Positions 45,001 through 61,060 of a DNA stretch of 64,000 bases are shown here, in pieces. The translations under genes were made by a program, and so were the position numbers. The DNA lies in contig JAUCBJ010007776.1 in assembly GCA_032718475.1 (NCBI GenBank), forward strand, positions 47,679 to 111,678. The letters are read 5' to 3'. Every line of letters begins with the position of its first letter. The stretch's first letter is position 1. Below the pieces are notes generated by a model. It did no database searches, was not told the DNA's origin, and worked only from the letters and a program-made list of their open reading frames with translations. This stretch comes from Nemertoderma westbladi (taxonomy: Eukaryota; Xenacoelomorpha; Nemertodermatida; Nemertodermatidae).

Positions 45001-48000
45001 AAATGAATTAAAACACCAGTCATTGTGTGACACGCCCTGTAGGTCGATCTCACTGACTATCAAATAGGTCAATCAAGTCTAAATGAATTAAAACACCAGT
45101 CATTGTGTGACACGCCCTGTAGGTCGATCTCACTGACTATCAAATAGGTCAATCAAGTCTAAATGAATTAAAACACCAGTCATTGTGTGACACGCCCTGT
45201 AGGTCGATCTCAATATCAAATAGGTCAATCAAGTCTAAATGAATTAAAACACCAGTCATTGTGTGACACGCCCTGTAGGTCGATCTCAATATCAAATAGG
45301 TCAATCAAGTCTAAATGAATTAAAACACCAGTCATTGTGTGACACGCCCTGTAGGTCGATCTCACTGACTATCAAATAGGTCAATCAAGTCTAAATGAAT
45401 TAAAACACCAGTCATTGTGTGACACGCCCTGTAGGTCGATCTCAATATCAAATAGGTCAATCAAGTCTAAATGAATTAAAACACCAGTCATTGTGTGACA
45501 CGCCCTGTAGGTCGATCTCAATATCAAATAGGTCAATCAAGTCTAAATGAATTAAAACACCAGTCATTGTGTGACACGCCCTGTAGGTCGATCTCAATAT
45601 CAAATAGGTCAATCAAGTCTAAATGAATTAAAACACCAGTCATTGTGTGACACGCCCTGTAGGTCGATCTCACTGACTATCAAATAGGTCAATCAAGTCT
45701 AAATGAATTAAAACACCAGTCATTGTGTGACACGCCATGTAGGTCGATCTCAATATCAAATAGGTCAATCAAGTCTAAATGAATTAAAACACCAGTCATT
45801 GTGTGACACGCCCTGTAGGTCGATCTCACTGACTATCAAATAGGTCAATCAAGTCTAAATGAATTAAAACACCAGTCATTGTGTGACACGCCCTGTAGGT
45901 CGATCTCAATATCAAATAGGTCAATCAAGTCTAAATGAATTAAAACACCAGCCATTGTGTGACACGCCCTGTAGGTCGATCTCAATATCAAATAGGTCAA
46001 TCAAGTCTAAATGAATTAAAACACCAGCCATTGTGTGACACGCCATGTAGGTCGATCTCAATATCAAATAGGTCAATCAAGTCTAAATGAATTAAAACAC
46101 CAGTCATTGTGTGACACGCCCTGTAGGTCGATCTCAATATCAAATAGGTCAATCAAGTCTAAATGAATTAAAACACCAGTCATTGTGTGACACGCCCTGT
46201 AGGTCGATCTCACTGACTATCAAATAGGTCAATCAAGTCTAAATGAATTAAAACACCAGTCATTGTGTGACACGCCCTGTAGGTCGATCTCACTGACTAT
46301 CAAATAGGTCAATCAAGTCTAAATGAATTAAAACACCAGTCATTGTGTGACACGCCCTGTAGGTCGATCTCAATATCAAATAGGTCAATCAAGTCTAAAT
46401 GAATTAAAACACCAGCCATTGTGTGACACGCCCTGTAGGTCGATCTCACTGACTATCAAATAGGTCAATCAAGTCTAAATGAATTAAAACACCAGTCATT
46501 GTGTGACACGCCCTGTAGGTCGATCTCAATATCAAATAGGTCAATCAAGTCTAAATGAATTAAAACACCAGTCATTGTGTGACACGCCCTGTAGGTCGAT
46601 CTCAATATCAAATAGGTCAATCAAGTCTAAATGAATTAAAACACCAGTCATTGTGTGACACGCCCTGTAGGTCGATCTCACTGACTATCAAATAGGTCAA
46701 TCAAGTCTAAATGAATTAAAACACCAGTCATTGTGTGACACGCCCTGTAGGTCGATCTCAATATCAAATAGGTCAATCAAGTCTAAATGAATTAAAACAC
46801 CAGTCATTGTGTGACACGCCCTGTAGGTCGATCTCACTGACTATCAAATAGGTCAATCAAGTCTAAATGAATTAAAATACCAGCCATTGTGTGACACGCC
46901 CTGTAGGTCGATCTCAATATCAAATAGGTCAATCAAGTCTAAATGAATTAAAACACCAGCCATTGTGTGACACGCCCTGTAGGTCGATCTCAATATCAAA
47001 TAGGTCAATCAAGTCTAAATGAATTAAAACACCAGTCATTGTGTGACACGCCCTGTAGGTCGATCTCAATATCAAATAGGTCAATCAAGTCTAAATGAAT
47101 TAAAACACCAGTCATTGTGTGACACGCCCTGTAGGTCGATCTCACTGACTATCAAATAGGTCAATCAAGTCTAAATGAATTAAAACACCAGTCATTGTGT
47201 GACACGCCCTGTAGGTCGATCTCAATATCAAATAGGTCAATCAAGTCTAAATGAATTAAAATACCAGTCATTGTGTGACACGCCCTGTAGGTCGATCTCA
47301 ATATCAAATAGGTCAATCAAGTCTAAATGAATTAAAATACCAGTCATTGTGTGACACGCCCTGTAGGTCGATCTCAATATCAAATAGGTCAATCAAGTCT
47401 AAATGAATTAAAATACCAGTCATTGTGTGACACGCCCTGTAGGTCGATCTCAATATCAAATAGGTCAATCAAGTCTAAATGAATTAAAACACCAGTCATT
47501 GTGTGACACGCCCTGTAGGTCGATCTCACTGACTATCAAATAGGTCAATCAAGTCTAAATGAATTAAAACACCAGTCATTGTGTGACACGCCCTGTAGGT
47601 CGATCTCAATATCAAATAGGTCAATCAAGTCTAAATGAATTAAAATACCAGTCATTGTGTGACACGCCCTGTAGGTCGATCTCAATATCAAATAGGTCAA
47701 TCAAGTCTAAATGAATTAAAATACCAGTCATTGTGTGACACGCCCTGTAGGTCGATCTCAATATCAAATAGGTCAATCAAGTCTAAATGAATTAAAATAC
47801 CAGTCATTGTGTGACACGCCCTGTAGGTCGATCTCAATATCAAATAGGTCAATCAAGTCTAAATGAATTAAAACACCAGTCATTGTGTGACACGCCCTGT
47901 AGGTCGATCTCAATATCAAATAGGTCAATCAAGTCTAAATGAATTAAAACACCAGTCATTGTGTGACACGCCCTGTAGGTCGATCTCAATATCAAATAGG

Positions 48001-51000
48001 TCAATCAAGTCTAAATGAATTAAAACACCAGTCATTGTGTGACACGCCCTGTAGGTCGATCTCAATATCAAATAGGTCAATCAAGTCTAAATGAATTAAA
48101 ACACCAGTCATTGTGTGACACGCCCTGTAGGTCGATCTCACTGACTATCAAATAGGTCAATCAAGTCTAAATGAATTAAAACACCAGTCATTGTGTGACA
48201 CGCCCTGTAGGTCGATCTCAATATCAAATAGGTCAATCAAGTCTAAATGAATTAAAATACCAGTCATTGTGTGACACGCCCTGTAGGTCGATCTCAATAT
48301 CAAATAGGTCAATCAAGTCTAAATGAATTAAAATACCAGTCATTGTGTGACACGCCCTGTAGGTCGATCTCAATATCAAATAGGTCAATCAAGTCTAAAT
48401 GAATTAAAATACCAGTCATTGTGTGACACGCCCTGTAGGTCGATCTCAATATCAAATAGGTCAATCAAGTCTAAATGAATTAAAATACCAGTCATTGTGT
48501 GACACGCCCTGTAGGTCGATCTCAATATCAAATAGGTCAATCAAGTCTAAATGAATTAAAACACCAGTCATTGTGTGACACGCCCTGTAGGTCGATCTCA
48601 ATATCAAATAGGTCAATCAAGTCTAAATGAATTAAAATACCAGTCATTGTGTGACACGCCCTGTAGGTCGATCTCAATATCAAATAGGTCAATCAAGTCT
48701 AAATGAATTAAAACACCAGTCATTGTGTGACACGCCCTGTAGGTCGATCTCACTGACTATCAAATAGGTCAATCAAGTCTAAATGAATTAAAACACCAGT
48801 CATTGTGTGACACGCCCTGTAGGTCGATCTCAATATCAAATAGGTCAATCAAGTCTAAATGAATTAAAATACCAGTCATTGTGTGACACGCCCTGTAGGT
48901 CGATCTCACTGACTATCAAATAGGTCAATCAAGTCTAAATGAATTAAAATACCAGTCATTGTGTGACACGCCCTGTAGGTCGATCTCACTGACTATCAAA
49001 TAGGTCAATCAAGTCTAAATGAATTAAAATACCAGTCATTGTGTGACACGCCATGTAGGTCGATCTCAATATCAAATAGGTCAATCAAGTCTAAATGAAT
49101 TAAAACACCAGTCATTGTGTGACACGCCCTGTAGGTCGATCTCACTGACTATCAAATAGGTCAATCAAGTCTAAATGAATTAAAATACCAGTCATTGTGT
49201 GACACGCCCTGTAGGTCGATCTCAATATCAAATAGGTCAATCAAGTCTAAATGAATTAAAATACCAGTCATTGTGTGACACGCCCTGTAGGTCGATCTCA
49301 CTGACTATCAAATAGGTCAATCAAGTCTAAATGAATTAAAATACCAGTCATTGTGTGACACGCCATGTAGGTCGATCTCAATATCAAATAGGTCAATCAA
49401 GTCTAAATGAATTAAAACACCAGTCATTGTGTGACACGCCCTGTAGGTCGATCTCACTGACTATCAAATAGGTCAATCAAGTCTAAATGAATTAAAATAC
49501 CAGTCATTGTGTGACACGCCCTGTAGGTCGATCTCACTGACTATCAAATAGGTCAATCAAGTCTAAATGAATTAAAATACCAGTCATTGTGTGACACGCC
49601 CTGTAGGTCGATCTCAATATCAAATAGGTCAATCAAGTCTAAATGAATTAAAATACCAGTCATTGTGTGACACGCCCTGTAGGTCGATCTCACTGACTAT
49701 CAAATAGGTCAATCAAGTCTAAATGAATTAAAATACCAGTCATTGTGTGACACGCCCTGTAGGTCGATCTCAATATCAAATAGGTCAATCAAGTCTAAAT
49801 GAATTAAAACACCAGTCATTGTGTGACACGCCCTGTAGGTCGATCTCAATATCAAATAGGTCAATCAAGTCTAAATGAATTAAAACACCAGTCATTGTGT
49901 GACACGCCCTGTAGGTCGATCTCAATATCAAATAGGTCAATCAAGTCTAAATGAATTAAAACACCAGTCATTGTGTGACACGCCCTGTAGGTCGATCTCA
50001 ATATCAAATAGGTCAATCAAGTCTAAATGAATTAAAACACCAGTCATTGTGTGACACGCCCTGTAGGTCGATCTCAATATCAAATAGGTCAATCAAGTCT
50101 AAATGAATTAAAACACCAGTCATTGTGTGACACGCCCTGTAGGTCGATCTCAATATCAAATAGGTCAATCAAGTCTAAATGAATTAAAACACCAGTCATT
50201 GTGTGACACGCCCTGTAGGTCGATCTCAATATCAAATAGGTCAATCAAGTCTAAATGAATTAAAACACCAGTCATTGTGTGACACGCCCTGTAGGTCGAT
50301 CTCACTGACTATCAAATAGGTCAATCAAGTCTAAATGAATTAAAACACCAGTCATTGTGTGACACGCCCTGTAGGTCGATCTCAATATCAAATAGGTCAA
50401 TCAAGTCTAAATGAATTAAAACACCAGTCATTGTGTGACACGCCCTGTAGGTCGATCTCAATATCAAATAGGTCAATCAAGTCTAAATGAATTAAAACAC
50501 CAGTCATTGTGTGACACGCCCTGTAGGTCGATCTCAATATCAAATAGGTCAATCAAGTCTAAATGAATTAAAACACCAGTCATTGTGTGACACGCCCTGT
50601 AGGTCGATCTCAATATCAAATAGGTCAATCAAGTCTAAATGAATTAAAACACCAGTCATTGTGTGACACGCCCTGTAGGTCGATCTCACTGACTATCAAA
50701 TAGGTCAATCAAGTCTAAATGAATTAAAACACCAGTCATTGTGTGACACGCCCTGTAGGTCGATCTCAATATCAAATAGGTCAATCAAGTCTAAATGAAT
50801 TAAAACACCAGTCATTGTGTGACACGCCCTGTAGGTCGATCTCAATATCAAATAGGTCAATCAAGTCTAAATGAATTAAAACACCAGTCATTGTGTGACA
50901 CGCCCTGTAGGTCGATCTCAATATCAAATAGGTCAATCAAGTCTAAATGAATTAAAACACCAGTCATTGTGTGACACGCCCTGTAGGTCGATCTCAATAT

Positions 51001-54000
51001 CAAATAGGTCAATCAAGTCTAAATGAATTAAAACACCAGTCATTGTGTGACACGCCATGTAGGTCGATCTCAATATCAAATAGGTCAATCAAGTCTAAAT
51101 GAATTAAAACACCAGTCATTGTGTGACACGCCCTGTAGGTCGATCTCAATATCAAATAGGTCAATCAAGTCTAAATGAATTAAAACACCAGCCATTGTGT
51201 GACACGCCCTGTAGGTCGATCTCAATATCAAATAGGTCAATCAAGTCTAAATGAATTAAAACACCAGTCATTGTGTGACACGCCCTGTAGGTCGATCTCA
51301 ATATCAAATAGGTCAATCAAGTCTAAATGAATTAAAACACCAGTCATTGTGTGACACGCCCTGTAGGTCGATCTCAATATCAAATAGGTCAATCAAGTCT
51401 AAATGAATTAAAACACCAGCCATTGTGTGACACGCCATGTAGGTCGATCTCAATATCAAATAGGTCAATCAAGTCTAAATGAATTAAAACACCAGCCATT
51501 GTGTGACACGCCCTGTAGGTCGATCTCACTGACTATCAAATAGGTCAATCAAGTCTAAATGAATTAAAACACCAGTCATTGTGTGACACGCCATGTAGGT
51601 CGATCTCACTGACTATCAAATAGGTCAATCAAGTCTAAATGAATTAAAACACCAGCCATTGTGTGACACGCCCTGTAGGTCGATCTCAATATCAAATAGG
51701 TCAATCAAGTCTAAATGAATTAAAACACCAGCCATTGTGTGACACGCCCTGTAGGTCGATCTCACTGACTATCAAATAGGTCAATCAAGTCTAAATGAAT
51801 TAAAACACCAGCCATTGTGTGACACGCCATGTAGGTCGATCTCAATATCAAATAGGTCAATCAAGTCTAAATGAATTAAAACACCAGCCATTGTGTGACA
51901 CGCCCTGTAGGTCGATCTCACTGACTATCAAATAGGTCAATCAAGTCTAAATGAATTAAAACACCAGTCATTGTGTGACACGCCCTGTAGGTCGATCTCA
52001 ATATCAAATAGGTCAATCAAGTCTAAATGAATTAAAACACCAGTCATTGTGTGACACGCCCTGTAGGTCGATCTCACTGACTATCAAATAGGTCAATCAA
52101 GTCTAAATGAATTAAAACACCAGTCATTGTGTGACACGCCCTGTAGGTCGATCTCACTGACTATCAAATAGGTCAATCAAGTCTAAATGAATTAAAACAC
52201 CAGCCATTGTGTGACACGCCATGTAGGTCGATCTCAATATCAAATAGGTCAATCAAGTCTAAATGAATTAAAACACCAGCCATTGTGTGACACGCCCTGT
52301 AGGTCGATCTCACTGACTATCAAATAGGTCAATCAAGTCTAAATGAATTAAAACACCAGTCATTGTGTGACACGCCCTGTAGGTCGATCTCAATATCAAA
52401 TAGGTCAATCAAGTCTAAATGAATTAAAACACCAGTCATTGTGTGACACGTCCTGTAGGTCGATCTCACTGACTATCAAATAGGTCAATCAAGTCTAAAT
52501 GAATTAAAACACCAGCCATTGTGTGACACGCCCTGTAGGTCGATCTCACTGACTATCAAATAGGTCAATCAAGTCTAAATGAATTAAAACACCAGTCATT
52601 GTGTGACACGCCCTGTAGGTCGATCTCACTGACTATCAAATAGGTCAATCAAGTCTAAATGAATTAAAACACCAGCCATTGTGTGACACGCCCTGTAGGT
52701 CGATCTCACTGACTATCAAATAGGTCAATCAAGTCTAAATGAATTAAAACACCAGCCATTGTGTGACACGCCCTGTAGGTCGATCTCACTGACTATCAAA
52801 TAGGTCAATCAAGTCTAAATGAATTAAAACACCAGCCATTGTGTGACACGCCCTGTAGGTCGATCTCACTGACTATCAAATAGGTCAATCAAGTCTAAAT
52901 GAATTAAAACACCAGTCATTGTGTGACACGCCCTGTAGGTCGATCTCAATATCAAATAGGTCAATCAAGTCTAAATGAATTAAAACACCAGTCATTGTGT
53001 GACACGCCCTGTAGGTCGATCTCACTGACTATCAAATAGGTCAATCAAGTCTAAATGAATTAAAACACCAGCCATTGTGTGACACGCCCTGTAGGTCGAT
53101 CTCACTGACTATCAAATAGGTCAATCAAGTCTAAATGAATTAAAACACCAGCCATTGTGTGACACGCCCTGTAGGTCGATCTCACTGACTATCAAATAGG
53201 TCAATCAAGTCTAAATGAATTAAAACACCAGTCATTGTGTGACACGCCCTGTAGGTCGATCTCAATATCAAATAGGTCAATCAAGTCTAAATGAATTAAA
53301 ACACCAGCCATTGTGTGACACGCCATGTAGGTCGATCTCAATATCAAATAGGTCAATCAAGTCTAAATGAATTAAAACACCAGCCATTGTGTGACACGCC
53401 CTGTAGGTCGATCTCACTGACTATCAAATAGGTCAATCAAGTCTAAATGAATTAAAACACCAGCCATTGTGTGACACGCCCTGTAGGTCGATCTCACTGA
53501 CTATCAAATAGGTCAATCAAGTCTAAATGAATTAAAACACCAGTCATTGTGTGACACGCCCTGTAGGTCGATCTCAATATCAAATAGGTCAATCAAGTCT
53601 AAATGAATTAAAACACCAGCCATTGTGTGACACGCCATGTAGGTCGATCTCAATATCAAATAGGTCAATCAAGTCTAAATGAATTAAAACACCAGCCATT
53701 GTGTGACACGCCCTGTAGGTCGATCTCACTGACTATCAAATAGGTCAATCAAGTCTAAATGAATTAAAACACCAGTCATTGTGTGACACGCCCTGTAGGT
53801 CGATCTCAATATCAAATAGGTCAATCAAGTCTAAATGAATTAAAACACCAGTCATTGTGTGACACGCCCTGTAGGTCGATCTCAATATCAAATAGGTCAA
53901 TCAAGTCTAAATGAATTAAAACACCAGTCATTGTGTGACACGCCCTGTAGGTCGATCTCAATATCAAATAGGTCAATCAAGTCTAAATGAATTAAAACAC

Positions 54001-57000
54001 CAGTCATTGTGTGACACGCCCTGTAGGTCGATCTCAATATCAAATAGGTCAATCAAGTCTAAATGAATTAAAACACCAGTCATTGTGTGACACGCCCTGT
54101 AGGTCGATCTCAATATCAAATAGGTCAATCAAGTCTAAATGAATTAAAACACCAGTCATTGTGTGACACGCCCTGTAGGTCGATCTCAATATCAAATAGG
54201 TCAATCAAGTCTAAATGAATTAAAACACCAGTCATTGTGTGACACGCCCTGTAGGTCGATCTCAATATCAAATAGGTCAATCAAGTCTAAATGAATTAAA
54301 ACACCAGTCATTGTGTGACACGCCCTGTAGGTCGATCTCAATATCAAATAGGTCAATCAAGTCTAAATGAATTAAAACACCAGTCATTGTGTGACACGCC
54401 CTGTAGGTCGATCTCAATATCAAATAGGTCAATCAAGTCTAAATGAATTAAAACACCAGTCATTGTGTGACACGCCATGTAGGTCGATCTCAATATCAAA
54501 TAGGTCAATCAAGTCTAAATGAATTAAAACACCAGTCATTGTGTGACACGCCATGTAGGTCGATCTCAATATCAAATAGGTCAATCAAGTCTAAATGAAT
54601 TAAAACACCAGTCATTGTGTGACACGCCCTGTAGGTCGATCTCACTGACTATCAAATAGGTCAATCAAGTCTAAATGAATTAAAACACCAGTCATTGTGT
54701 GACACGCCCTGTAGGTCGATCTCAATATCAAATAGGTCAATCAAGTCTAAATGAATTAAAACACCAGTCATTGTGTGACACGCCCTGTAGGTCGATCTCA
54801 ATATCAAATAGGTCAATCAAGTCTAAATGAATTAAAACACCAGTCATTGTGTGACACGCCCTGTAGGTCGATCTCACTGACTATCAAATAGGTCAATCAA
54901 GTCTAAATGAATTAAAACACCAGTCATTGTGTGACACGCCCTGTAGGTCGATCTCACTGACTATCAAATAGGTCAATCAAGTCTAAATGAATTAAAACAC
55001 CAGTCATTGTGTGACACGCCCTGTAGGTCGATCTCAATATCAAATAGGTCAATCAAGTCTAAATGAATTAAAACACCAGTCATTGTGTGACACGCCATGT
55101 AGGTCGATCTCAATATCAAATAGGTCAATCAAGTCTAAATGAATTAAAACACCAGTCATTGTGTGACACGCCCTGTAGGTCGATCTCACTGACTATCAAA
55201 TAGGTCAATCAAGTCTAAATGAATTAAAACACCAGTCATTGTGTGACACGCCCTGTAGGTCGATCTCAATATCAAATAGGTCAATCAAGTCTAAATGAAT
55301 TAAAACACCAGTCATTGTGTGACACGCCCTGTAGGTCGATCTCAATATCAAATAGGTCAATCAAGTCTAAATGAATTAAAACACCAGTCATTGTGTGACA
55401 CGCCATGTAGGTCGATCTCAATATCAAATAGGTCAATCAAGTCTAAATGAATTAAAACACCAGTCATTGTGTGACACGTCCTGTAGGTCGATCTCACTGA
55501 CTATCAAATAGGTCAATCAAGTCTAAATGAATTAAAACACCAGCCATTGTGTGACACGCCATGTAGGTCGATCTCAATATCAAATAGGTCAATCAAGTCT
55601 AAATGAATTAAAACACCAGTCATTGTGTGACACGCCCTGTAGGTCGATCTCAATATCAAATAGGTCAATCAAGTCTAAATGAATTAAAACACCAGTCATT
55701 GTGTGACACGCCCTGTAGGTCGATCTCAATATCAAATAGGTCAATCAAGTCTAAATGAATTAAAACACCAGTCATTGTGTGACACGCCATGTAGGTCGAT
55801 CTCAATATCAAATAGGTCAATCAAGTCTAAATGAATTAAAACACCAGTCATTGTGTGACACGCCATGTAGGTCGATCTCAATATCAAATAGGTCAATCAA
55901 GTCTAAATGAATTAAAACACCAGTCATTGTGTGACACGCCCTGTAGGTCGATCTCACTGACTATCAAATAGGTCAATCAAGTCTAAATGAATTAAAACAC
56001 CAGCCATTGTGTGACACGCCCTGTAGGTCGATCTCACTGACTATCAAATAGGTCAATCAAGTCTAAATGAATTAAAACACCAGTCATTGTGTGACACGCC
56101 CTGTAGGTCGATCTCAATATCAAATAGGTCAATCAAGTCTAAATGAATTAAAACACCAGTCATTGTGTGACACGCCATGTAGGTCGATCTCAATATCAAA
56201 TAGGTCAATCAAGTCTAAATGAATTAAAACACCAGCCATTGTGTGACACGCCCTGTAGGTCGATCTCAATATCAAATAGGTCAATCAAGTCTAAATGAAT
56301 TAAAACACCAGTCATTGTGTGACACGCCCTGTAGGTCGATCTCAATATCAAATAGGTCAATCAAGTCTAAATGAATTAAAACACCAGTCATTGTGTGACA
56401 CGCCCTGTAGGTCGATCTCAATATCAAATAGGTCAATCAAGTCTAAATGAATTAAAACACCAGTCATTGTGTGACACGCCCTGTAGGTCGATCTCACTGA
56501 CTATCAAATAGGTCAATCAAGTCTAAATGAATTAAAACACCAGTCATTGTGTGACACGCCCTGTAGGTCGATCTCAATATCAAATAGGTCAATCAAGTCT
56601 AAATGAATTAAAACACCAGTCATTGTGTGACACGCCCTGTAGGTCGATCTCAATATCAAATAGGTCAATCAAGTCTAAATGAATTAAAACACCAGTCATT
56701 GTGTGACACGCCCTGTAGGTCGATCTCAATATCAAATAGGTCAATCAAGTCTAAATGAATTAAAACACCAGTCATTGTGTGACACGCCCTGTAGGTCGAT
56801 CTCAATATCAAATAGGTCAATCAAGTCTAAATGAATTAAAACACCAGTCATTGTGTGACACGCCCTGTAGGTCGATCTCAATATCAAATAGGTCAATCAA
56901 GTCTAAATGAATTAAAACACCAGTCATTGTGTGACACGCCCTGTAGGTCGATCTCAATATCAAATAGGTCAATCAAGTCTAAATGAATTAAAACACCAGT

Positions 57001-57599
57001 CATTGTGTGACACGCCCTGTAGGTCGATCTCAATATCAAATAGGTCAATCAAGTCTAAATGAATTAAAACACCAGTCATTGTGTGACACGCCCTGTAGGT
57101 CGATCTCAATATCAAATAGGTCAATCAAGTCTAAATGAATTAAAACACCAGTCATTGTGTGACACGCCCTGTAGGTCGATCTCAATATCAAATAGGTCAA
57201 TCAAGTCTAAATGAATTAAAACACCAGTCATTGTGTGACACGCCATGTAGGTCGATCTCAATATCAAATAGGTCAATCAAGTCTAAATGAATTAAAACAC
57301 CAGTCATTGTGTGACACGCCCTGTAGGTCGATCTCAATATCAAATAGGTCAATCAAGTCTAAATGAATTAAAACACCAGTCATTGTGTGACACGCCCTGT
57401 AGGTCGATCTCAATATCAAATAGGTCAATCAAGTCTAAATGAATTAAAACACCAGTCATTGTGTGACACGCCATGTAGGTCGATCTCAATATCAAATAGG
57501 TCAATCAAGTCTAAATGAATTAAAACACCAGTCATTGTGTGACACGCCCTGTAGGTCGATCTCAATATCAAATAGGTCAATCAAGTCTAAATGAATTAA

Positions 57600-60500
57600 A
57601 ACACCAGTCATTGTGTGACACGCCATGTAGGTCGATCTCAATATCAAATAGGTCAATCAAGTCTAAATGAATTAAAACACCAGTCATTGTGTGACACGCC
57701 ATGTAGGTCGATCTCAATATCAAATAGGTCAATCAAGTCTAAATGAATTAAAACACCAGTCATTGTGTGACACGCCATGTAGGTCGATCTCAATATCAAA
57801 TAGGTCAATCAAGTCTAAATGAATTAAAACACCAGTCATTGTGTGACACGCCATGTAGGTCGATCTCAATATCAAATAGGTCAATCAAGTCTAAATGAAT
57901 TAAAACACCAGTCATTGTGTGACACGCCATGTAGGTCGATCTCAATATCAAATAGGTCAATCAAGTCTAAATGAATTAAAATACCAGTCATTGTGTGACA
58001 CGCCCTGTAGGTCGATCTCAATATCAAATAGGTCAATCAAGTCTAAATGAATTAAAACACCAGTCATTGTGTGACACGCCATGTAGGTCGATCTCAATAT
58101 CAAATAGGTCAATCAAGTCTAAATGAATTAAAACACCAGTCATTGTGTGACACGCCATGTAGGTCGATCTCAATATCAAATAGGTCAATCAAGTCTAAAT
58201 GAATTAAAACACCAGTCATTGTGTGACACGCCCTGTAGGTCGATCTCAATATCAAATAGGTCAATCAAGTCTAAATGAATTAAAACACCAGTCATTGTGT
58301 GACACGCCATGTAGGTCGATCTCAATATCAAATAGGTCAATCAAGTCTAAATGAATTAAAACACCAGTCATTGTGTGACACGCCATGTAGGTCGATCTCA
58401 CTGACTATCAAATAGGTCAATCAAGTCTAAATGAATTAAAACACCAGTCATTGTGTGACACGCCATGTAGGTCGATCTCAATATCAAATAGGTCAATCAA
58501 GTCTAAATGAATTAAAACACCAGTCATTGTGTGACACGCCATGTAGGTCGATCTCACTGACTATCAAATAGGTCAATCAAGTCTAAATGAATTAAAACAC
58601 CAGTCATTGTGTGACACGCCATGTAGGTCGATCTCAATATCAAATAGGTCAATCAAGTCTAAATGAATTAAAACACCAGTCATTGTGTGACACGCCCTGT
58701 AGGTCGATCTCACTGACTATCAAATAGGTCAATCAAGTCTAAATGAATTAAAACACCAGTCATTGTGTGACACGCCATGTAGGTCGATCTCAATATCAAA
58801 TAGGTCAATCAAGTCTAAATGAATTAAAACACCAGTCATTGTGTGACACGCCATGTAGGTCGATCTCAATATCAAATAGGTCAATCAAGTCTAAATGAAT
58901 TAAAACACCAGTCATTGTGTGACACGCCATGTAGGTCGATCTCAATATCAAATAGGTCAATCAAGTCTAAATGAATTAAAACACCAGTCATTGTGTGACA
59001 CGCCATGTAGGTCGATCTCAATATCAAATAGGTCAATCAAGTCTAAATGAATTAAAACACCAGTCATTGTGTGACACGCCATGTAGGTCGATCTCAATAT
59101 CAAATAGGTCAATCAAGTCTAAATGAATTAAAACACCAGTCATTGTGTGACACGCCATGTAGGTCGATCTCAATATCAAATAGGTCAATCAAGTCTAAAT
59201 GAATTAAAACACCAGTCATTGTGTGACACGCCATGTAGGTCGATCTCAATATCAAATAGGTCAATCAAGTCTAAATGAATTAAAACACCAGTCATTGTGT
59301 GACACGCCATGTAGGTCGATCTCAATATCAAATAGGTCAATCAAGTCTAAATGAATTAAAACACCAGTCATTGTGTGACACGCCCTGTAGGTCGATCTCA
59401 ATATCAAATAGGTCAATCAAGTCTAAATGAATTAAAACACCAGTCATTGTGTGACACGCCATGTAGGTCGATCTCAATATCAAATAGGTCAATCAAGTCT
59501 AAATGAATTAAAACACCAGTCATTGTGTGACACGCCATGTAGGTCGATCTCAATATCAAATAGGTCAATCAAGTCTAAATGAATTAAAACACCAGTCATT
59601 GTGTGACACGCCATGTAGGTCGATCTCAATATCAAATAGGTCAATCAAGTCTAAATGAATTAAAACACCAGTCATTGTGTGACACGCCCTGTAGGTCGAT
59701 CTCAATATCAAATAGGTCAATCAAGTCTAAATGAATTAAAACACCAGTCATTGTGTGACACGCCATGTAGGTCGATCTCAATATCAAATAGGTCAATCAA
59801 GTCTAAATGAATTAAAACACCAGTCATTGTGTGACACGCCATGTAGGTCGATCTCAATATCAAATAGGTCAATCAAGTCTAAATGAATTAAAACACCAGT
59901 CATTGTGTGACACGCCCTGTAGGTCGATCTCAATATCAAATAGGTCAATCAAGTCTAAATGAATTAAAACACCAGTCATTGTGTGACACGCCCTGTAGGT
60001 CGATCTCAATATCAAATAGGTCAATCAAGTCTAAATGAATTAAAACACCAGTCATTGTGTGACACGCCCTGTAGGTCGATCTCAACTATCAAATAGGTCA
60101 ATCAAGTCTAAATGAATTAAAACACCAGTCATTGTGTGACACGCCATGTAGGTCGATCTCAATATCAAATAGGTCAATCAAGTCTAAATGAATTAAAACA
60201 CCAGTCATTGTGTGACACGCCATGTAGGTCGATCTCAATATCAAATAGGTCAATCAAGTCTAAATGAATTAAAACACCAGTCATTGTGTGACACGCCATG
60301 TAGGTCGATCTCAATATCAAATAGGTCAATCAAGTCTAAATGAATTAAAACACCAGTCATTGTGTGACACGCCATGTAGGTCGATCTCAATATCAAATAG
60401 GTCAATCAAGTCTAAATGAATTAAAACACCAGTCATTGTGTGACACGCCATGTAGGTCGATCTCAATATCAAATAGGTCAATCAAGTCTAAATGAATTAA

Positions 60501-61060
60501 AACACCAGTCATTGTGTGACACGCCCTGTAGGTCGATCTCAATATCAAATAGGTCAATCAAGTCTAAATGAATTAAAACACCAGTCATTGTGTGACACGC
60601 CATGTAGGTCGATCTCAATATCAAATAGGTCAATCAAGTCTAAATGAATTAAAACACCAGTCATTGTGTGACACGCCCTGTAGGTCGATCTCAATATCAA
60701 ATAGGTCAATCAAGTCTAAATGAATTAAAACACCAGTCATTGTGTGACACGCCATGTAGGTCGATCTCAATATCAAATAGGTCAATCAAGTCTAAATGAA
60801 TTAAAACACCAGTCATTGTGTGACACGCCATGTAGGTCGATCTCAATATCAAATAGGTCAATCAAGTCTAAATGAATTAAAACACCAGTCATTGTGTGAC
60901 ACGCCATGTAGGTCGATCTCAATATCAAATAGGTCAATCAAGTCTAAATGAATTAAAACACCAGTCATTGTGTGACACGCCATGTAGGTCGATCTCAATA
61001 TCAAATAGGTCAATCAAGTCTAAATGAATTAAAACACCAGTCATTGTGTGACACGCCCTG
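57600..61060. repeat. Satellite subdomain dominated by the GCCATG 76-bp form
   Basis: In this stretch most monomers are 76 bp with CACC, AGTC and GCCATG; GCCCTG monomers are a minority and 80-bp forms are nearly absent (about 58390, 58550 and 58705 only). Neighbouring stretches are mostly GCCCTG. The block is a locally homogenized variant domain. Confidence 0.75.
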
